The notes under the pieces were generated by a model. It worked only from the letters and a program-made list of their open reading frames with translations, was not told where the DNA came from and did not search any database. Shown in pieces: positions 1 through 10,837 of a stretch of 64,000 bases of DNA. The position numbers were made by a program, and so were the translations under genes. The stretch is from Aristolochia californica (Eukaryota > Streptophyta > Magnoliopsida > Piperales > Aristolochiaceae): assembly GCA_029961685.1 (NCBI GenBank), contig JARWKL010000014.1:22841952-22905951 (forward strand), read 5' to 3'. Each line of letters starts with the position of its first letter. The stretch's first letter is position 1.

Positions 1-1020
1 CTTTGGTCCCCGCTTATTGAGAAATTTGAGAAGCGACTAGCTACTTGGAGGGGCAAACTTTTATCTACGGTCGGGCGGTTCACTCTCCTCAAGTCTTGTT
101 TGGTTGGACTGCCAAACTATTTATTATCATTCATGCACTTTCCGGCCTCCGTTTGCAATAGGATTGATGCCTTCCGTCGTCGTTTTCTTTGGAGAGGATC
201 AGAGGACACCTTCAAATACCATTTGGTGAGTTGGAAGGATATTTGCATGCCCCGAAATCGGGGTGGTTTAGGCATTCGGCCTATGAAGGAGATGAACAAT
301 GACCTTTTGCTCAAATGGATCTGGAACTTCCACATCAAGCATAACAACCTATGGGGTGATATGGTCAGGTTCTATCTTCAACCTTCGGGTGCCTGGTGGA
401 GGGAGGATGACGCTACTTGGCTCCTATCCTCGATATGGAAATCAATTCAAAAGCTCCTCCCAATATTCAGAGATGCAACTTCCTTGCACACAGGCAATGG
501 AAGGATCCTCTTCTTTTGGTTGGATGAATGGTGTGGCCCCCGCCCCCTCTCCGAGGATTTCCCGGGGCTCTCTAGGGTGGCGAGGTACCTCTCTTGCTCA
601 GTGGCTGATTCTTGGAGAGATCGCTCATGGAGTCTTACGTTTTGCCGGGGATTAAATGATAAGGAAACTACTGCTTTTTGCTCTCCTCTCCAAACTCAGC
701 AACACTACTATTCGCGAGCATACAGTTGATAAACTGAAATGGAAGCTCAACATTAATGGTCGATTCACAGTTGCATCCGCCTACTCTCACATTAGAAAAC
801 AAGATTACAACATGCATGAGCACAAGGCTAACCTGGCATGGAAGCTCTCAGCGCCTAATAAAATCAAATTCTTCGTGTGGACTGCCATCAGGGAATAGAT
901 CCTCACCTCTGACAACCTCCATAAAAGAGGTTACACTGCCCCCGATCGCACTTGTCCCCTTTGTGGTGTGTGCGATGAGATAGTCCAACATGTTCTCTTA
1001 CATTGCGGCTTTTCATGGTA
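1..1020 (+). pseudogene. LINE ORF2 remnant: RT C-terminal part and zf-RVT region
   Basis: Frame 1 is open from base 1 to about 726 and encodes the thumb/connection region of a LINE reverse transcriptase (motifs RRFLWRGS, RNRGGLGIR, LLLKWIWNF). Near 655-715 the reading shifts frame. The next segment (to 896) gives the zf-RVT fold (KLKWKLNINGRFTVASAY, then NKIKFFVWTAIRE). After a TAG at 896 the same frame continues to CPLCG and HVLLHCGFSW, the Cys/His cluster that closes the domain. A second stop follows at about 1021. The catalytic RT palm lies upstream of the window, so only the non-catalytic half is visible. Confidence 0.9.
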
Positions 1021-1027
1021 AGTCTGG

Positions 1028-1826
1028 ATGAAGATATTTCAGAAGATTGGTCTCCAAATGGGGCTACATCAGGACCTTTTTGGCACCTTTGAGATGGTTA
1101 TGGGGATACCGCTTCCCAAGCTGGGCAAGATAATTTTCTTGGCATGCCTTGCGCATGTCCCATGGTGTATATGGCTAGAGCGAAACAACCGGAGATTCAA
1201 TTCCAAGGCTAGCAACCCGGATAATATAGCTTCTCAGGCAGTGCGCCTTATCTTAAGCTGTCTACATTCTAGGAAGGAGTTTGCTTCTCTATCGGGCGTC
1301 TCCCTTAGAGAGAAATTGGAGTTTGATAGCGCACATGACGGGCCCCCGTAGGAATCCGGTTATGGCTACCTGGGATCCTCCCCCTTACGACTGCATCAAA
1401 CTCAATTTTGATGGCAGTGCTTTAGGCTGTCCTGGGCCGGTTGGAGCTGGTGGTGTTTTCAGAGACAGCAGTTGAGACCCTATTCTATCCTATGCAGGGC
1501 CAGTGGGTATTGCTGATTCAAATACTGCTGAAGTGAGTGTTCTTCTGTTCGGCCTCCAAATCTTTAAAGAGCGGCTCCATGGCAAGCTGATTATTGAAGG
1601 CGATTCAAAAACTGTCATCAGCTGGTGTTTAAAAGAAAGTTCCCCTCCTTGGCGCCACTGGCCAATCCCTGATTGTATTGCTGACATTGTGTCATCCATT
1701 CATTGTAATTGGAACCTCGTTCCTAGACCAGCCAATTCTTTGGCTGATAAATTGGCAAAATCCGGAACCTCCCAGCAATCTCACATTGTTTGGGAAGGCT
1801 TCCCCTCGTGTAATCTGCTCGTTTGA
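1028..1826 (+). pseudogene. LINE ORF2 remnant: RNase H domain
   Basis: Continuation of the LINE ORF2. 1028-1351 is a linker (ACLAHVPWCIWLERNNRRF); after a frame change the RNase H domain follows. The four acidic positions are still visible: D in NFDGS, E in NTAEVSVL, D in IEGDSK and D in ANSLADKLAK. A TGA at about 1473 breaks the domain between the first and second acidic residue. The ORF ends at 1826, shortly before the AATAAA signal and poly-A tail, as expected for the last domain of ORF2. Length and order fit plant L1-RNase H elements; the stops make it inactive. Confidence 0.9.
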
Positions 1827-1867
1827 CCTCTCATAATAAAATTCAACATCATTTAAAAAAAAAAAAA

Positions 1868-3569
1868 TTCTTAACTCCATATAGATTACAAATTCTCGAA
1901 ATATTTTAGTCACATGCATAAGTTTCTTGGATAAACATAAGTGTCATGGATAAGGTTCTGGATGCCCCTAGGTGAGTCATTGAACATAAAATTAGACTTA
2001 TATTGGATTTTATGCTGTCAAGCATACCATGAAACACATTTCCTTCATCCATTCATCACATTCCTTTTCAGAATGAGCACCTAACATTTGAAATGTCTAG
2101 AATGTACTCACCTTTCCATATGCACCAAGGTACAGTTGAACGGGTATTTCTTAGAGTAAGAAATATCTTCTGTTCAGCTTGACTGAGGTAGGTTGCATAT
2201 TAAAATGATCATTACTCCTAGAGTTAGTCACTTTCTTTAATGTCTAATCTTCCAACAATTCTGCCGTACTTTAGTTTCACAAACCAACACCCGCCACCAG
2301 ATCTATTTCCTAAATCCATGAGCAGTTAGCCAAACACCAACATGAAAAGCAAGTGATCACCAGATATGCACATAGAGAGAGATCAGGAGACATAAAAAGC
2401 ACTTATAGATCTCATGTGCTAAGAGTTCTCACTTTCTCAGCCATCCCATACGAAGGTGCTGCTTTAAGTTTAACTGGTTTGATACGGATTTCATCATACG
2501 CAGTGGTTTAAGTTTGTTTCAACAGTAATTGCAGACGGTATGGTCATGAATTGTTAATAAATTATCTGATGAACACAAGCAAATGATGCCGAAAGCCCCG
2601 TCTTCCCAATCTTCTTTTGACATAGTGTCAGGTTTCTTACTTCCCTCAAAACCTTGTGTGCTGGACTAAAATCATGCACCTTATGTTGCTGCTAGCTATT
2701 ATTTTTCTCTACCAAACTTGTAAATCTATACCGTTATTCTAGATATTTTTCCTCATCCTGATGACAAAAAAATTAGTACAAAATTCATCTCTTGAAAATG
2801 CTCTGTAATCTCCTAAATTTATCCCTTGAAAATGCTCTGTAATCTCCTAAATTTATCTCTTGAACTTCACCAACCTTTTAAACCAGTAAAATGTTAGACT
2901 TACTCTAATTTAGAAGAAGTTCTAGGCTTCCATGGCAACAGCAGCTACCAGACATTTCTTTCTTGGAGTTTTTTATGAGATTGAGGACATCTCTACTTCC
3001 CTACTCAACAGTTAGTTTCATGGCCAAGAAGCATTAACAGCTAGTTTCATACCCAAGAAGCATCAACAGCTCAGCTCATTGGTTGGGCCAGAAATGGTGC
3101 TCCCTGGTAGCACATTCTTGTGAGGATGAAGATGCCTCTATAGTGATTGTATCTTTTGTTTTTTCGTGATTTGTTTCATGTGGACCTTTTTTTATGAAAA
3201 AGATGTGGACCAGTTTTCTTTTAAAAAGAGTGGGCCTATGTAGCTCTACTTCTAGTTTTTCACTTGTGTCATGTCTCCTTTCTGGAGCCTTTCTTGTTAA
3301 AATCTCTCTAAAAAAATGCCTAAAACAACCAGAGTCTACGTGCATGAGACAAACATCCAAAAAAGCAGACAAATTGCTGCAATTATCTACAAGTCGTCCA
3401 AGTCCTTAATTCACCCAAAAATACTTAATTAACAAGAAGTCAATTTACCTTCAGAATCATAATCCAGTGTTCCTCTGTTATTTTACTAAGCTTCAGGTAA
3501 ACTCCAATTACAACCAGCCAACGATCGAAGTCTCCTTGTTTTAAAACAACTGTGGGTCCCACCAACTAA
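1868..3569. other. Non-repetitive tract with exon-like segments, no confirmed gene
   Basis: No retroelement signature is seen. On the minus strand two short segments look like exons: 2112-2149 and 2028-2096. Each is bounded by AG acceptor-like and GT donor-like bases. Joined in phase they read ...IPVQLYLGAYGK then TFQMLGAHSEKECDEWMKEM, which resembles the last strand and helix of a PH domain. No start, stop or convincing further exon was found, so this may be a remnant of a host gene cut by the LINE, or chance. Confidence 0.3.
2791..2865. repeat. 34-bp direct tandem repeat, about 2.2 copies
   Basis: The unit starting CTTGAAAATGCTCTGTAATC occurs at 2791 and again at 2825, and its first bases recur at 2859. 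The two full copies are nearly identical, so this is a recent local duplication. No coding function is evident. Confidence 0.85.
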
Positions 3570-3712
3570 GTCTCTCTCACGTGAGTGATCTTTCTTTCTT
3601 TAATTAAGATCTTCCACTTCAGGTGGTCTTTTCCAACTTTCACAAATGATGAGAAAGTTGAGGGAAACCAGTTGCTTCATATGGTCAACTACTCCAACTT
3701 TTATATACACAA
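3570..3712 (+). promoter_or_regulatory. Promoter-like region: G-box, W-box core, TATA box
   Basis: A G-box (CACGTG) lies at 3578-3583, a W-box core on the minus strand (GTCAA) at 3684-3688, and a TATA box (TATATA) at 3702-3707. The TATA box is about 140 bp upstream of the ATG at 3844, a normal plant distance with a short 5' UTR. G-box and W-box suggest bZIP/bHLH and WRKY binding, an inference from motif only. Confidence 0.4.
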
Positions 3713-3843
3713 CAGAGAAGTGTCTTACCTTTTGTGAGTGCAGCGGCTATTGAATCTCAAGATGCTTCCCTATTTTCTTTCTTCGAAGTGATTTTTCATT
3801 ACCAACATATCTTCTGCTAAGAAACTGAAGAAGTTATGTTTCA

Positions 3844-4137
3844 ATGACTGCTACTTCCAATGCCCGAATTGAAGGCCTCTCTTACCTTTTGGCTAAGAAA
3901 TCAATGTTGATAAGCTGGAGAATTAGATTGTCAAGGGTTTCGATTAGTACAAAGAGGAACTCTGGTTGTGAATCAGAGTACACCAACAAATGGCACCAAT
4001 GTGGTGTGGTGTCTGTTCTGGCAGCACAAGAAAATGAGGAGGTGGATATATGCAAGAATGTAGGAGAAGGTAGATTGGTTGTCAGTGAAGGAGATGATGC
4101 AGTGTTCGGAGTGAACTTGGTGAGTCATCTCTTTTAG
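3844..4137 (+). CDS. Hypothetical 97-residue protein
   Basis: An uninterrupted 97-codon ORF whose product is not recognised. The N-terminal half is basic (about residues 20-45, rich in R, K and S). The C-terminal half is acidic (ENEEVD, EGDD). No signal peptide, clear membrane segment or known domain is seen. Support for a real gene is positional: a TATA box about 140 bp upstream, an in-frame stop at 3826 just before the ORF so the start is constrained, and an AATAAA at 4272-4277 about 135 bp after the stop. It lies in one of the few tracts free of retroelement sequence. It could also be a chance ORF. Confidence 0.35.
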   Translation: MTATSNARIEGLSYLLAKKSMLISWRIRLSRVSISTKRNSGCESEYTNKWHQCGVVSVLAAQENEEVDICKNVGEGRLVVSEGDDAVFGVNLVSHLF

Positions 4138-4784
4138 CACAAGAAACAAACAGAGTAAGCTGCGATCAGATGAGATTCAAGAAAATGCCTCTGAGTTGGC
4201 CTTCCAAAGTTTAAATGCCAGTTGTTAGCACTTATAGAAGAAAAGAAACACAAGATTGTTTGTACTATGTGAATAAAAATAATTTTCTATACGAAACTTT
4301 GTTTACTATATACTTCTTAGGGTGCTACTCACGGCCTTAAATTGACTCAAACTTCCATACAATTTATACTAAAGCCCATAAAGGCTAGGATAATGATCTT
4401 TGAAGTGTAGAACTCCAAAAACTGGTATAGGAGAAACAATTAACCAAAATAGCATACTATCCTAATTTTAATTCATGATGAATATATTAATTCCTGAGAC
4501 TTCTGCCATGAAAAGAATATCCCCTGGATCTATTTTTTGTATGACAATAGTATCAGGCTTCAGCAGGGCAATGAAGTCTTTGTGAGTGTTAAGGATTACG
4601 AGGAATGTTGATAAGCTGAATGTATGTCTGTTAGCCTGTCAGTTGAGTTGTGAGGATGATGCAAAAAGAACAAGATTTTGAAGTATACTTCTTTCCTTCG
4701 GGAGTTTTTCTTGATGAAATCTTCTTTTCTCATTGTTCTAAAAGAAAAAAAAAGGAGTTTTAACATTGTAGAGTTTCTTTAGGG
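4138..4784. other. Intergenic AT-rich tract, nothing recognised
   Basis: Contains the possible poly-A signal of the upstream ORF (4272) and then AT-rich sequence with no ORF over 60 codons and no recognised repeat. The left end of the element A LTR is probably somewhere near 4740-4790, but it has diverged too far to place exactly. Confidence 0.4.
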
Positions 4785-4942
4785 TTAAATCAGTCTCAAC
4801 ATTTGAGCCTGACACCTTAAGATTTCACTTAAGAGATTTAGAGTAAAAGGACAATAATGTCCCGAAGTACAAAAAGACTTATATCTCTCTCAATATACAT
4901 CAGAATTCAATGAGACTTGAAACATAAACAGATGACGTAACC
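4785..4942 (-). repeat. Element A 3' LTR remnant
   Basis: This stretch aligns by eye with 18170-18330 (shared AGTAAAAGGACAATAATG and CATCAGAATTCAATG). About 70-80 bp present at the outer end of the 5' LTR are missing here next to the C-run at 4943-4950, which is the polypurine tract read from the other strand. Confidence 0.75.
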
Positions 4943-4943
4943 C

Positions 4944-6600
4944 CCCCCGAAGCTCGAGAGTAAATGTCAAAAAGTTCTAGCTAGTTACAAGATACTAGGT
5001 ATTCACTCTTTCCAAGGGGTTTAGTGAACACATTTTTAAGTTGCTCTGAGGACATCAAATAAGGAGTGACCATTTTCCCTTGCATGACAGAATCTCTAAT
5101 AAAATGGCAATCAACTTCTATGTGTTTAGTTTTTTTGTGGGATACTAGATTATTTTCTATGAATATAGCAGTCTGATTGTCTCACTTCATCATCATAGGC
5201 TCTGGAATAATAAATCCAAACTCAAGAAGGACGGAATTTACCCACAAACTCACTAATTTTGTGAGCCATTGCCTTGTACTCTGCCTCAACACTAGATCTA
5301 GCCACTACATCTTGGTTCTTGCTCTTCCAACTCACTAAGTTACCTCTAATAAAACAACAGTAACCAGTGATAGACCTATCCATTTTGTTTCCAGCATAAT
5401 CTGCATCAGGATATCTTCAATACATCAATCTTCTCATTTTGAGTATACAGTAGGCCTTTCCAAGGAGCACTTTTCAAATATTTTAAGATTCTTTGAGCTG
5501 CTTCTAAATATATCAGTCTTGGGCTTTTCATGAGCTGACTCACTACTCCCACTACAAAGAATATTTCAAGACCTGTGATTGTTGCATAAATCAATTTCTC
5601 CACTAGGCGTCTATACTGGATCTTGTCCTTGGGTACAAAACCATGAGAGTCATGAACATCAACATTTACTTCCATAGGAGTATCCATTGGCTTTGCATCC
5701 AAGAGACCATACTCCTACAACATATCTATATTAAACTCTCTTCTTATTGCGACTCACTTCTATGCCAAGGAAATATTTTAACTGTCCCAAATCTTTGGCT
5801 TGAAAATGTGTGACCAAATACATTTTCACTTTCTCAATTCCTTCCAAGTCACTTCCAGATAAGATGATATCGTCAACATAAACCACTAAGATAACAATAC
5901 TAGTCTTCCTCTTCGGTACAAACATAGAATGGTGATAGTGACTTCTATTAAACCCAAATCTCATCACCACAAAGCTGAATTTTTCAAATGTACGCTCTAG
6001 CATTTTGTTTAAGCCTATAGACAGCTTTCTTCAACCAACATACTTTGGCTATCTTCCCCACAATAACATACTCTGGAGGTTGCTCCATGTACATTTTCTC
6101 CTTTAAATATCTATATAAGAATGCATTTTTAACTTCTAGCTAAAATAGTGTCACCCTTGATTAATTGTCACGGAAACTAAAATACGAACAAAAGTGAGCC
6201 ACATGTGAAAATGTTTCAAATATATCAACCCCAAATGGCCGTGTATAGCCCTTGGCTACCAATTTGGCTTATACTGCTCAATAGTCCCATCAGCTTAATA
6301 TTTAATGGTATAAACCCAACAACACCCGACGATAGCCTCCCTGGAAGGTGGATCATAGTGACTCTATGTGCCTCTAGATACCAAAACATTCATCTCCTCA
6401 TCCATAACGTTTCCACTTAGGTGAAGCCATAACATCCTGCATTGAACGAGGGGTAGAGGACATAGACAACGATATAGCAAAAGATTTGTTTAATTGGGAC
6501 AAAAAATCAAAGCCAACATATTGAGAAATAGGATGAGAGCTACATGACCTTTTGCCTTTATGCAAACTAATGGGAAGTGTCCACATCAGACGAAATCGGA
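4944..6600 (-). pseudogene. Element A RT and RNase H remnant
   Basis: Reading right to left, 6003-5731 is reverse transcriptase with the intact catalytic YVDD (VVYVDDIILSG) followed by LGQLKYFLGIEV. 5702-5406 continues with MDTPMEVN and YRRLVEKLIYATITG. From about 5380 to 4960 the RNase H region follows, ending with TKHIEVDCHF and the PLG motif beside the polypurine tract. Frames change at least three times and stops interrupt each part. 6600-6200 holds the start of RT and the linker, similar to element B at 8640-8930. The core motif order is that of plant copia (RT then RNase H, after integrase). Confidence 0.85.
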
Positions 6601-6925
6601 CCTGTAGGCAAAGAGGAAGATGGGGTCTTGAGTGGCGAGCTCATTAGCTGAAGCTTCAGTAGGCATTGGTGCGGTTAATAGATGACGAGAACGTCGTCTA
6701 TATACTTAAAGTGGTGCATCCATAATAGTAATAGGAATTAGGTTATTCACACAAGGTGCAGACGAAAACTAAGACTCTATAGAAGATGCAAAGTATGGAG
6801 TGTTTTTAAAATATATAACATTTGAGGAAACTTACCTTTCTTTTAATGGGATCATAATATTTGTATCCTTTTTGATGACGTGAATAACTCAAGAAAACAC
6901 ACTAAATAGCTTGAGGGGACAGTTT
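6601..6925 (-). pseudogene. Element A integrase-RT linker
   Basis: Weakly coding minus-strand sequence between the RT start and the point where element B entered. Short stretches parallel the same region in B near 8950-9230. The last bases before B (AGTTT, 6921-6925) form the left target duplication of B, with one mismatch to 15263-15267. Confidence 0.6.
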
Positions 6926-7242
6926 TGAAAAATATGTGATTTGGGGAGAAAATAGAAGAGGAAAAAGAGTTTTGGAAGAGGAGCTTTGCTGCCTTGGAAT
7001 CCAAGCCAGAAAGGCCCATCTAGCTTCTTTATAATCAGGGTTTTAAGTGAAAATTTACAAAAGGACAAAAATGCCCATCTATACTCAAAATTACATCTCC
7101 CCTAAAATACATGTCTAAATTGAATGAAAATTTAACTAGAGATAAAATAAGTCATTCTATCTAATAGCCAAACTATAAGAGAAAAATGTAATGTGGAAAA
7201 TATGGGAAATAACCAAAAATACCCCTGGCTTGTATTTTAACG
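6926..7242 (-). repeat. Element B 3' LTR
   Basis: 317 bp. It starts TGAAAAATATGTG on the plus strand and ends ...TATTTTAACG (expected CA, one change). Nearly the same length and sequence as 14946-15262, with scattered substitutions and compensating small indels. Confidence 0.93.
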
Positions 7243-7249
7243 GTCCCCC

Positions 7250-8640
7250 TCAAGCTAGAAAGTAGATATCAAATAATCCCAGCTCGTCACTAATGGATAC
7301 ATGTTCACGTCTTCCCAAAGGCTTTGTAAATATATCTCCCAATTGGTCTGAAGACTTTACATAAGGAGTTACCACCTTCCCCTGCATAATTGCATCTCCA
7401 ATGAAGTGGCAATCAACCTCTATATGTTTCATTTTCTCATGGAATACAGGGTTGTTGGCAATAAAAATGGCTATATGGTTATAACAATTCATAACCATAG
7501 GGTTAGGTAACGTAAAACCAAACTCAAGAAGCACAAACTTAATCCACATAAGATCACAAAATGTATGAGCCATTGCTCGATACACGGCCTCTGCATTGGA
7601 CCTAGCAACAACTGTATGTTTCTTACTTTTCCATCTTACCAGGTTGCCTCCTACAAAACTACAATAGCTTGACATAGAACGTCTATCCATCTTACACCTA
7701 GCATAATCGACATCATAATACCCAAGTACATCAACTTTCCCATTCTGAGTGTACTAAAGACCATTTTCAGGCGCACCCTTCAACTACTTCAAAATCCTTT
7801 GAGCAGCTTCTAAATGGATTTTCTGAGTATTTTCCATGAATTGGCTCACAACTGCCACAACAAATGAGATATCCGGCCTGTTAATTGTAGCATAGATCAG
7901 TTTACCTACTAACCGCCGGTATTGAGTTTTATCCTTGAGTGTAGGACCCTGGGTGTCATGTAGATTATGATTAACTTCCATGGGGGTGTCTATGGGTTTA
8001 GCACCCATAACCATACTCCTGCAACATATCCAATATATATTTTATCCGAGAAAGAACAATATCTCACTTGTTACGTGCGACTTCAATGACAAGGAAGTAC
8101 TTGAGAGAGCCCAAATCCTTTGTTTGAAAATGTGTGACCAGATATCGTTTAACTTCTATAATACTATCATGATCATCACCAGATACCACAATATCATTTA
8201 CATAGACAACCAAAACCACCATACCAGTCTTCCTTTTAAGTAGGAACATAGAATGATCACAATAGCTCATTTAGAACCCAACTGTAGTACCACATCACCA
8301 AACTTTTCAAACCAGGTCCGTAGACTCTGTTTAAGTCCATAAATAGCCTTTTGCTGCTTAAACACTTTTCCTATCTCCCACTGAGCAACATACCCAGGAG
8401 GTTGCTCCATATACACTTCTTCATGTAGATCACCACATAGAAAGACATTCTTCACATCGAGCTGAAAAAGAGACCAACCCTTATTAAAAGCCACAGATAT
8501 TAAGATATGTATTGAAGTAAGTTGGGCCACAAGAGAGGATGTCTCAAAGACATCAACTCCAAAAGTCTGTGTATACCCCTTCGCTACCAACCGAGCTTTG
8601 TATCGTTCAATAGAGTTGTCAACATAATATTTGATAGTAT
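7250..8640 (-). pseudogene. Element B RT and RNase H remnant
   Basis: 8590-8267 encodes the start of RT (QLDVKNVFLCGDLHEEVYM, IYGLKQSLRTW). 8270-8064 contains the catalytic box, here YVND instead of YVDD, so one catalytic aspartate is lost. 8014-7784 gives MDTPMEVN-like and YRRLVGKLIYATI. 7690-7250 is RNase H (MDRRSMSSYC, ARSNAEAVYRAMAH, KHIEVDCHFI, DIFTKPLG) and ends at the polypurine tract. Frameshifts separate the four blocks. The lost RT aspartate and the frameshifts mean B cannot encode an active RT. Confidence 0.9.
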
Positions 8641-8718
8641 AAACTCAACGACACCCCACAATAGCTGCTCATGTAGGTGGATCACGTAGATGCCGTGTTC
8701 CTTGAGACACCAAAGCAC

Positions 8719-9830
8719 TCATTTCATCATCCATAATTTGTTTCCATTTTGGAAAACACAAGGCTTCCTGTACTGAACGAGGTATATGGGAAGTAGACAA
8801 TGACATAGCAAAGGACTTGAAGGATGAGGACAAAAAATCAAGAGATACATATTTGGATATCGTATGAGAAGTACAAGATTGTTTACCTTTTCATAGACTA
8901 ATAGGCAGGTCCAAATCAGAGACAACAGGATCTGCAGGCAATGAGGAAGTTGGTGGATCATGAGAAGAGATCTCTGTAGAGGTAATTGTTGGAGGCACTG
9001 CATGAGCACGAGAGCGACGACTAAAATGCGAAGAGGCAATGAAGAACTCGATAAAGCTAGTACATCCAAAATTGCAATAGGAACGTCTGAAGGAGATTTA
9101 GGTGATACAAGAAGCTTAGTAGATAATGAGAAATATGGAGTATGCTCAAAGAAGGCCACATCGGCTTACATATGTCTTTCGTCGAATAGGATCACAACGT
9201 TTGTACCAATTTTTTCAACGAGACTATCCTAGAAAAACATATTTGACTGACCGAGGTGACAACTTATCAACCAAAGTTCCAAACATACGAACAAAACAAG
9301 TACATAAAAAAATACGAGAAACCACATCAAACAATTTACAATTGGGCTTTAAAACCTGAAGAGGAACTTGACCACTCAAAACAGATGAGGGCATACGATT
9401 AACCAAGAAGCACGAAGCTTAAATTGCATCTTCCCAAAAAGATTTAGGAACATTCATATGTAGTAATAATGTCCTTGTAACCTCAAGGAGATGTCTATTT
9501 TTATGTTCAACCACTTCATTTTGTTGTGGTGTATAAGGGCAGGATGTTTGATGATAATACCATGAGAAACATAAAATACTAAAAATTTATGGTTAAAGAT
9601 ATTCCACACTATTGTCAATACGAAGCACATGAACACAGACACCAAATTGATTGTTTATTTCATGGAAAAAATTGAGGAATATATCAAATACTTCGGACTT
9701 CTCTCGTAGGAGATATACCCAAGTGACTCTACTAAAATCATCAATGAATAACACAAAATACTTAAAACCAAATGGGCTAGGAACCCGACATGGACCCCAG
9801 ACATCAGAGTGGACTAATTCAAACAAATTG
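8719..9830 (-). pseudogene. Element B integrase remnant
   Basis: 9826-9593 holds the integrase core (ELVHSDVWGPCRV, KYFVLFIDDFSRVTWVYLL, RIDNSVEYL), with the first catalytic D in DVWGP and the second in the IDN stretch. 9406-9224 continues with VNRMPSSVLSGQ and the post-core region. 9160-8719 is the proline/serine-rich linker toward RT. At least two frameshifts. The third catalytic residue (E in the PQQNG region) falls in a damaged stretch near 9480-9540. Confidence 0.85.
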
Positions 9831-9839
9831 GTGCTTTGA

Positions 9840-10007
9840 CTAGAACTAACTGGGAAACTCCCAATTGATAGGATTCACAATCAAATGAAATCTTGATTGG
9901 AAAAGAAGGAAAATATTGATGCAACTTAGCTTGTGAGGGATGTCCCAAGTAAAAAGAATCTGTAGTAGTGAGAGCTATATCTCAAGAAATGGATACATCA
10001 TCCAGCT
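9840..10007 (-). pseudogene. Element B pre-integrase fragment left of SMART1
   Basis: Read on the minus strand this gives YLGHPSQAKLHQYFPSF and a Cys (DCESYQLG), the zinc-binding pre-integrase domain of copia. The domain resumes at 10737 after SMART1, and the same region of element A (16140-16300) is uninterrupted there. Confidence 0.75.
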
Positions 10008-10736
10008 TGTTAAGGAATAGTCCCACATGGATTAGTGAGTACAAAGATCTTGAGTTTATTAGTTGGGAAATAAGCTTCATAAGTTGGCTAGTCATTTTGT
10101 TGATATTTAATGGCAGATTCCAGCACATGGGTTGTTGTCTAGAGGACTGCTGAGAGCTCAAATGTGAAATTCTCTCTGTCTATTCAGACAACTACGATCT
10201 GGTTGAATGGATCGAATTATGTAAATTGGTCTAGATTAGTTTTGATGTATTTGAGAGCCAGAAGAATGGCAAAATATATAAGTCATGATCCACCAACTTC
10301 CTCATTGCCTGCAAATCCTGTTGTCTCTGATTTGGACCTGCCTATTAGTCTACGAAAAGGTAAACGATCTTGTACTTCTCATCTGATATCCAAATATGTC
10401 TCTTGATTGTTTGTCCCCATCCTTTAAATCCCACATGGATTAGTGAGAACAAATATGTTGAGTTTATTAGTTGGGAAAAAGGTTTCCTAAGATGGTTAGT
10501 CATTTTGGAATGGGCTTTGGACCCAACTTAACATGGTATCAGAGCAGGTACTCATATGTGGGTCTCCACCCAAATTATCCACATGCAAAAGTCCAGAATG
10601 CCTACACGTGAGAGGGATTGTTAAAGAATAGTCCCACATAGATTAGTGAGAACAAATATGTTGAGTTTATTAGTTGGAAAAGAGGTTTCCTAAGATGGCT
10701 AGTCATTTTGGGATGGGCCTTGAATCCAACTTAACA
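10008..10736 (+). mobile_element. Composite SMART/TRIM element (SMART1)
   Basis: Three copies of a roughly 118-bp LTR in direct order: LTR1 10008-10099 (first 92 bp only), LTR2 10429-10533 (lacks its first 13 bp) and LTR3 10619-10736 (complete, TGTTAAAG...CTTAACA). Between LTR2 and LTR3 lie a tRNA-iMet primer site (TGGTATCAGAGC, 10534-10545), about 60 bp of spacer and a purine tract, the standard SMART layout. Between LTR1 and LTR2 sits a captured copia fragment. Flanks CAGCT (10003-10007) and TAGCA (10737-10741) each differ by one base from CAGCA inferred from element A, so the whole 729 bp looks like one insertion. Confidence 0.8.
10100..10428 (+). pseudogene. Captured, internally deleted copia gag-pol fragment
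   Basis: Sense to SMART1 and opposite to host element B. It starts just before a gag start codon at 10110 (MADSST), runs through the gag N-terminus (WLNGSNYVNWSR, RRMAKYI), then jumps to the integrase-RT linker (SDLDLPISLRKGKRS) that in B lies at about 8870-8950 on the other strand. The jump falls at about 10285-10291 in ATGATCC, which also occurs at both parental sites, so roughly 3 kb of copia was deleted at a microhomology. An in-frame stop is present near residue 11 of gag. The source looks like a B-family RNA rather than B itself. Confidence 0.75.
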
Positions 10737-10837
10737 TAGCATGTAGATCCCTCTCTTCTCATATCTTAAATCAATTGTCCTCTTCGTCTGCAAGTCCTAG
10801 AAAACACAAGAAGTAGGATAAAAGGTTACTGAACAGT

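Larger units (their letters stand above)
1..1867 (+). mobile_element. L1-type LINE, 3' half with RNase H domain
   Basis: The 3' part of a plant L1-clade non-LTR retrotransposon; the 5' end lies outside the window. It reads reverse transcriptase C-terminus, a zf-RVT-like zinc region, then an RNase H domain. It ends with an AATAAA signal near 1835 and a poly-A tail at about 1855-1867. The order RT, zinc region, RNase H is typical of plant L1 elements that acquired an RNase H. At least one frameshift and several stops show it is dead. The flanking duplication cannot be tested because the 5' flank is missing. Confidence 0.93.

Noticed and set aside
1868..4740. Missing TPR exons of CHIP
   Set aside because: Searched by eye for the TPR signature on both strands up to 18900; nothing matches, so the exons are not placed in the window.
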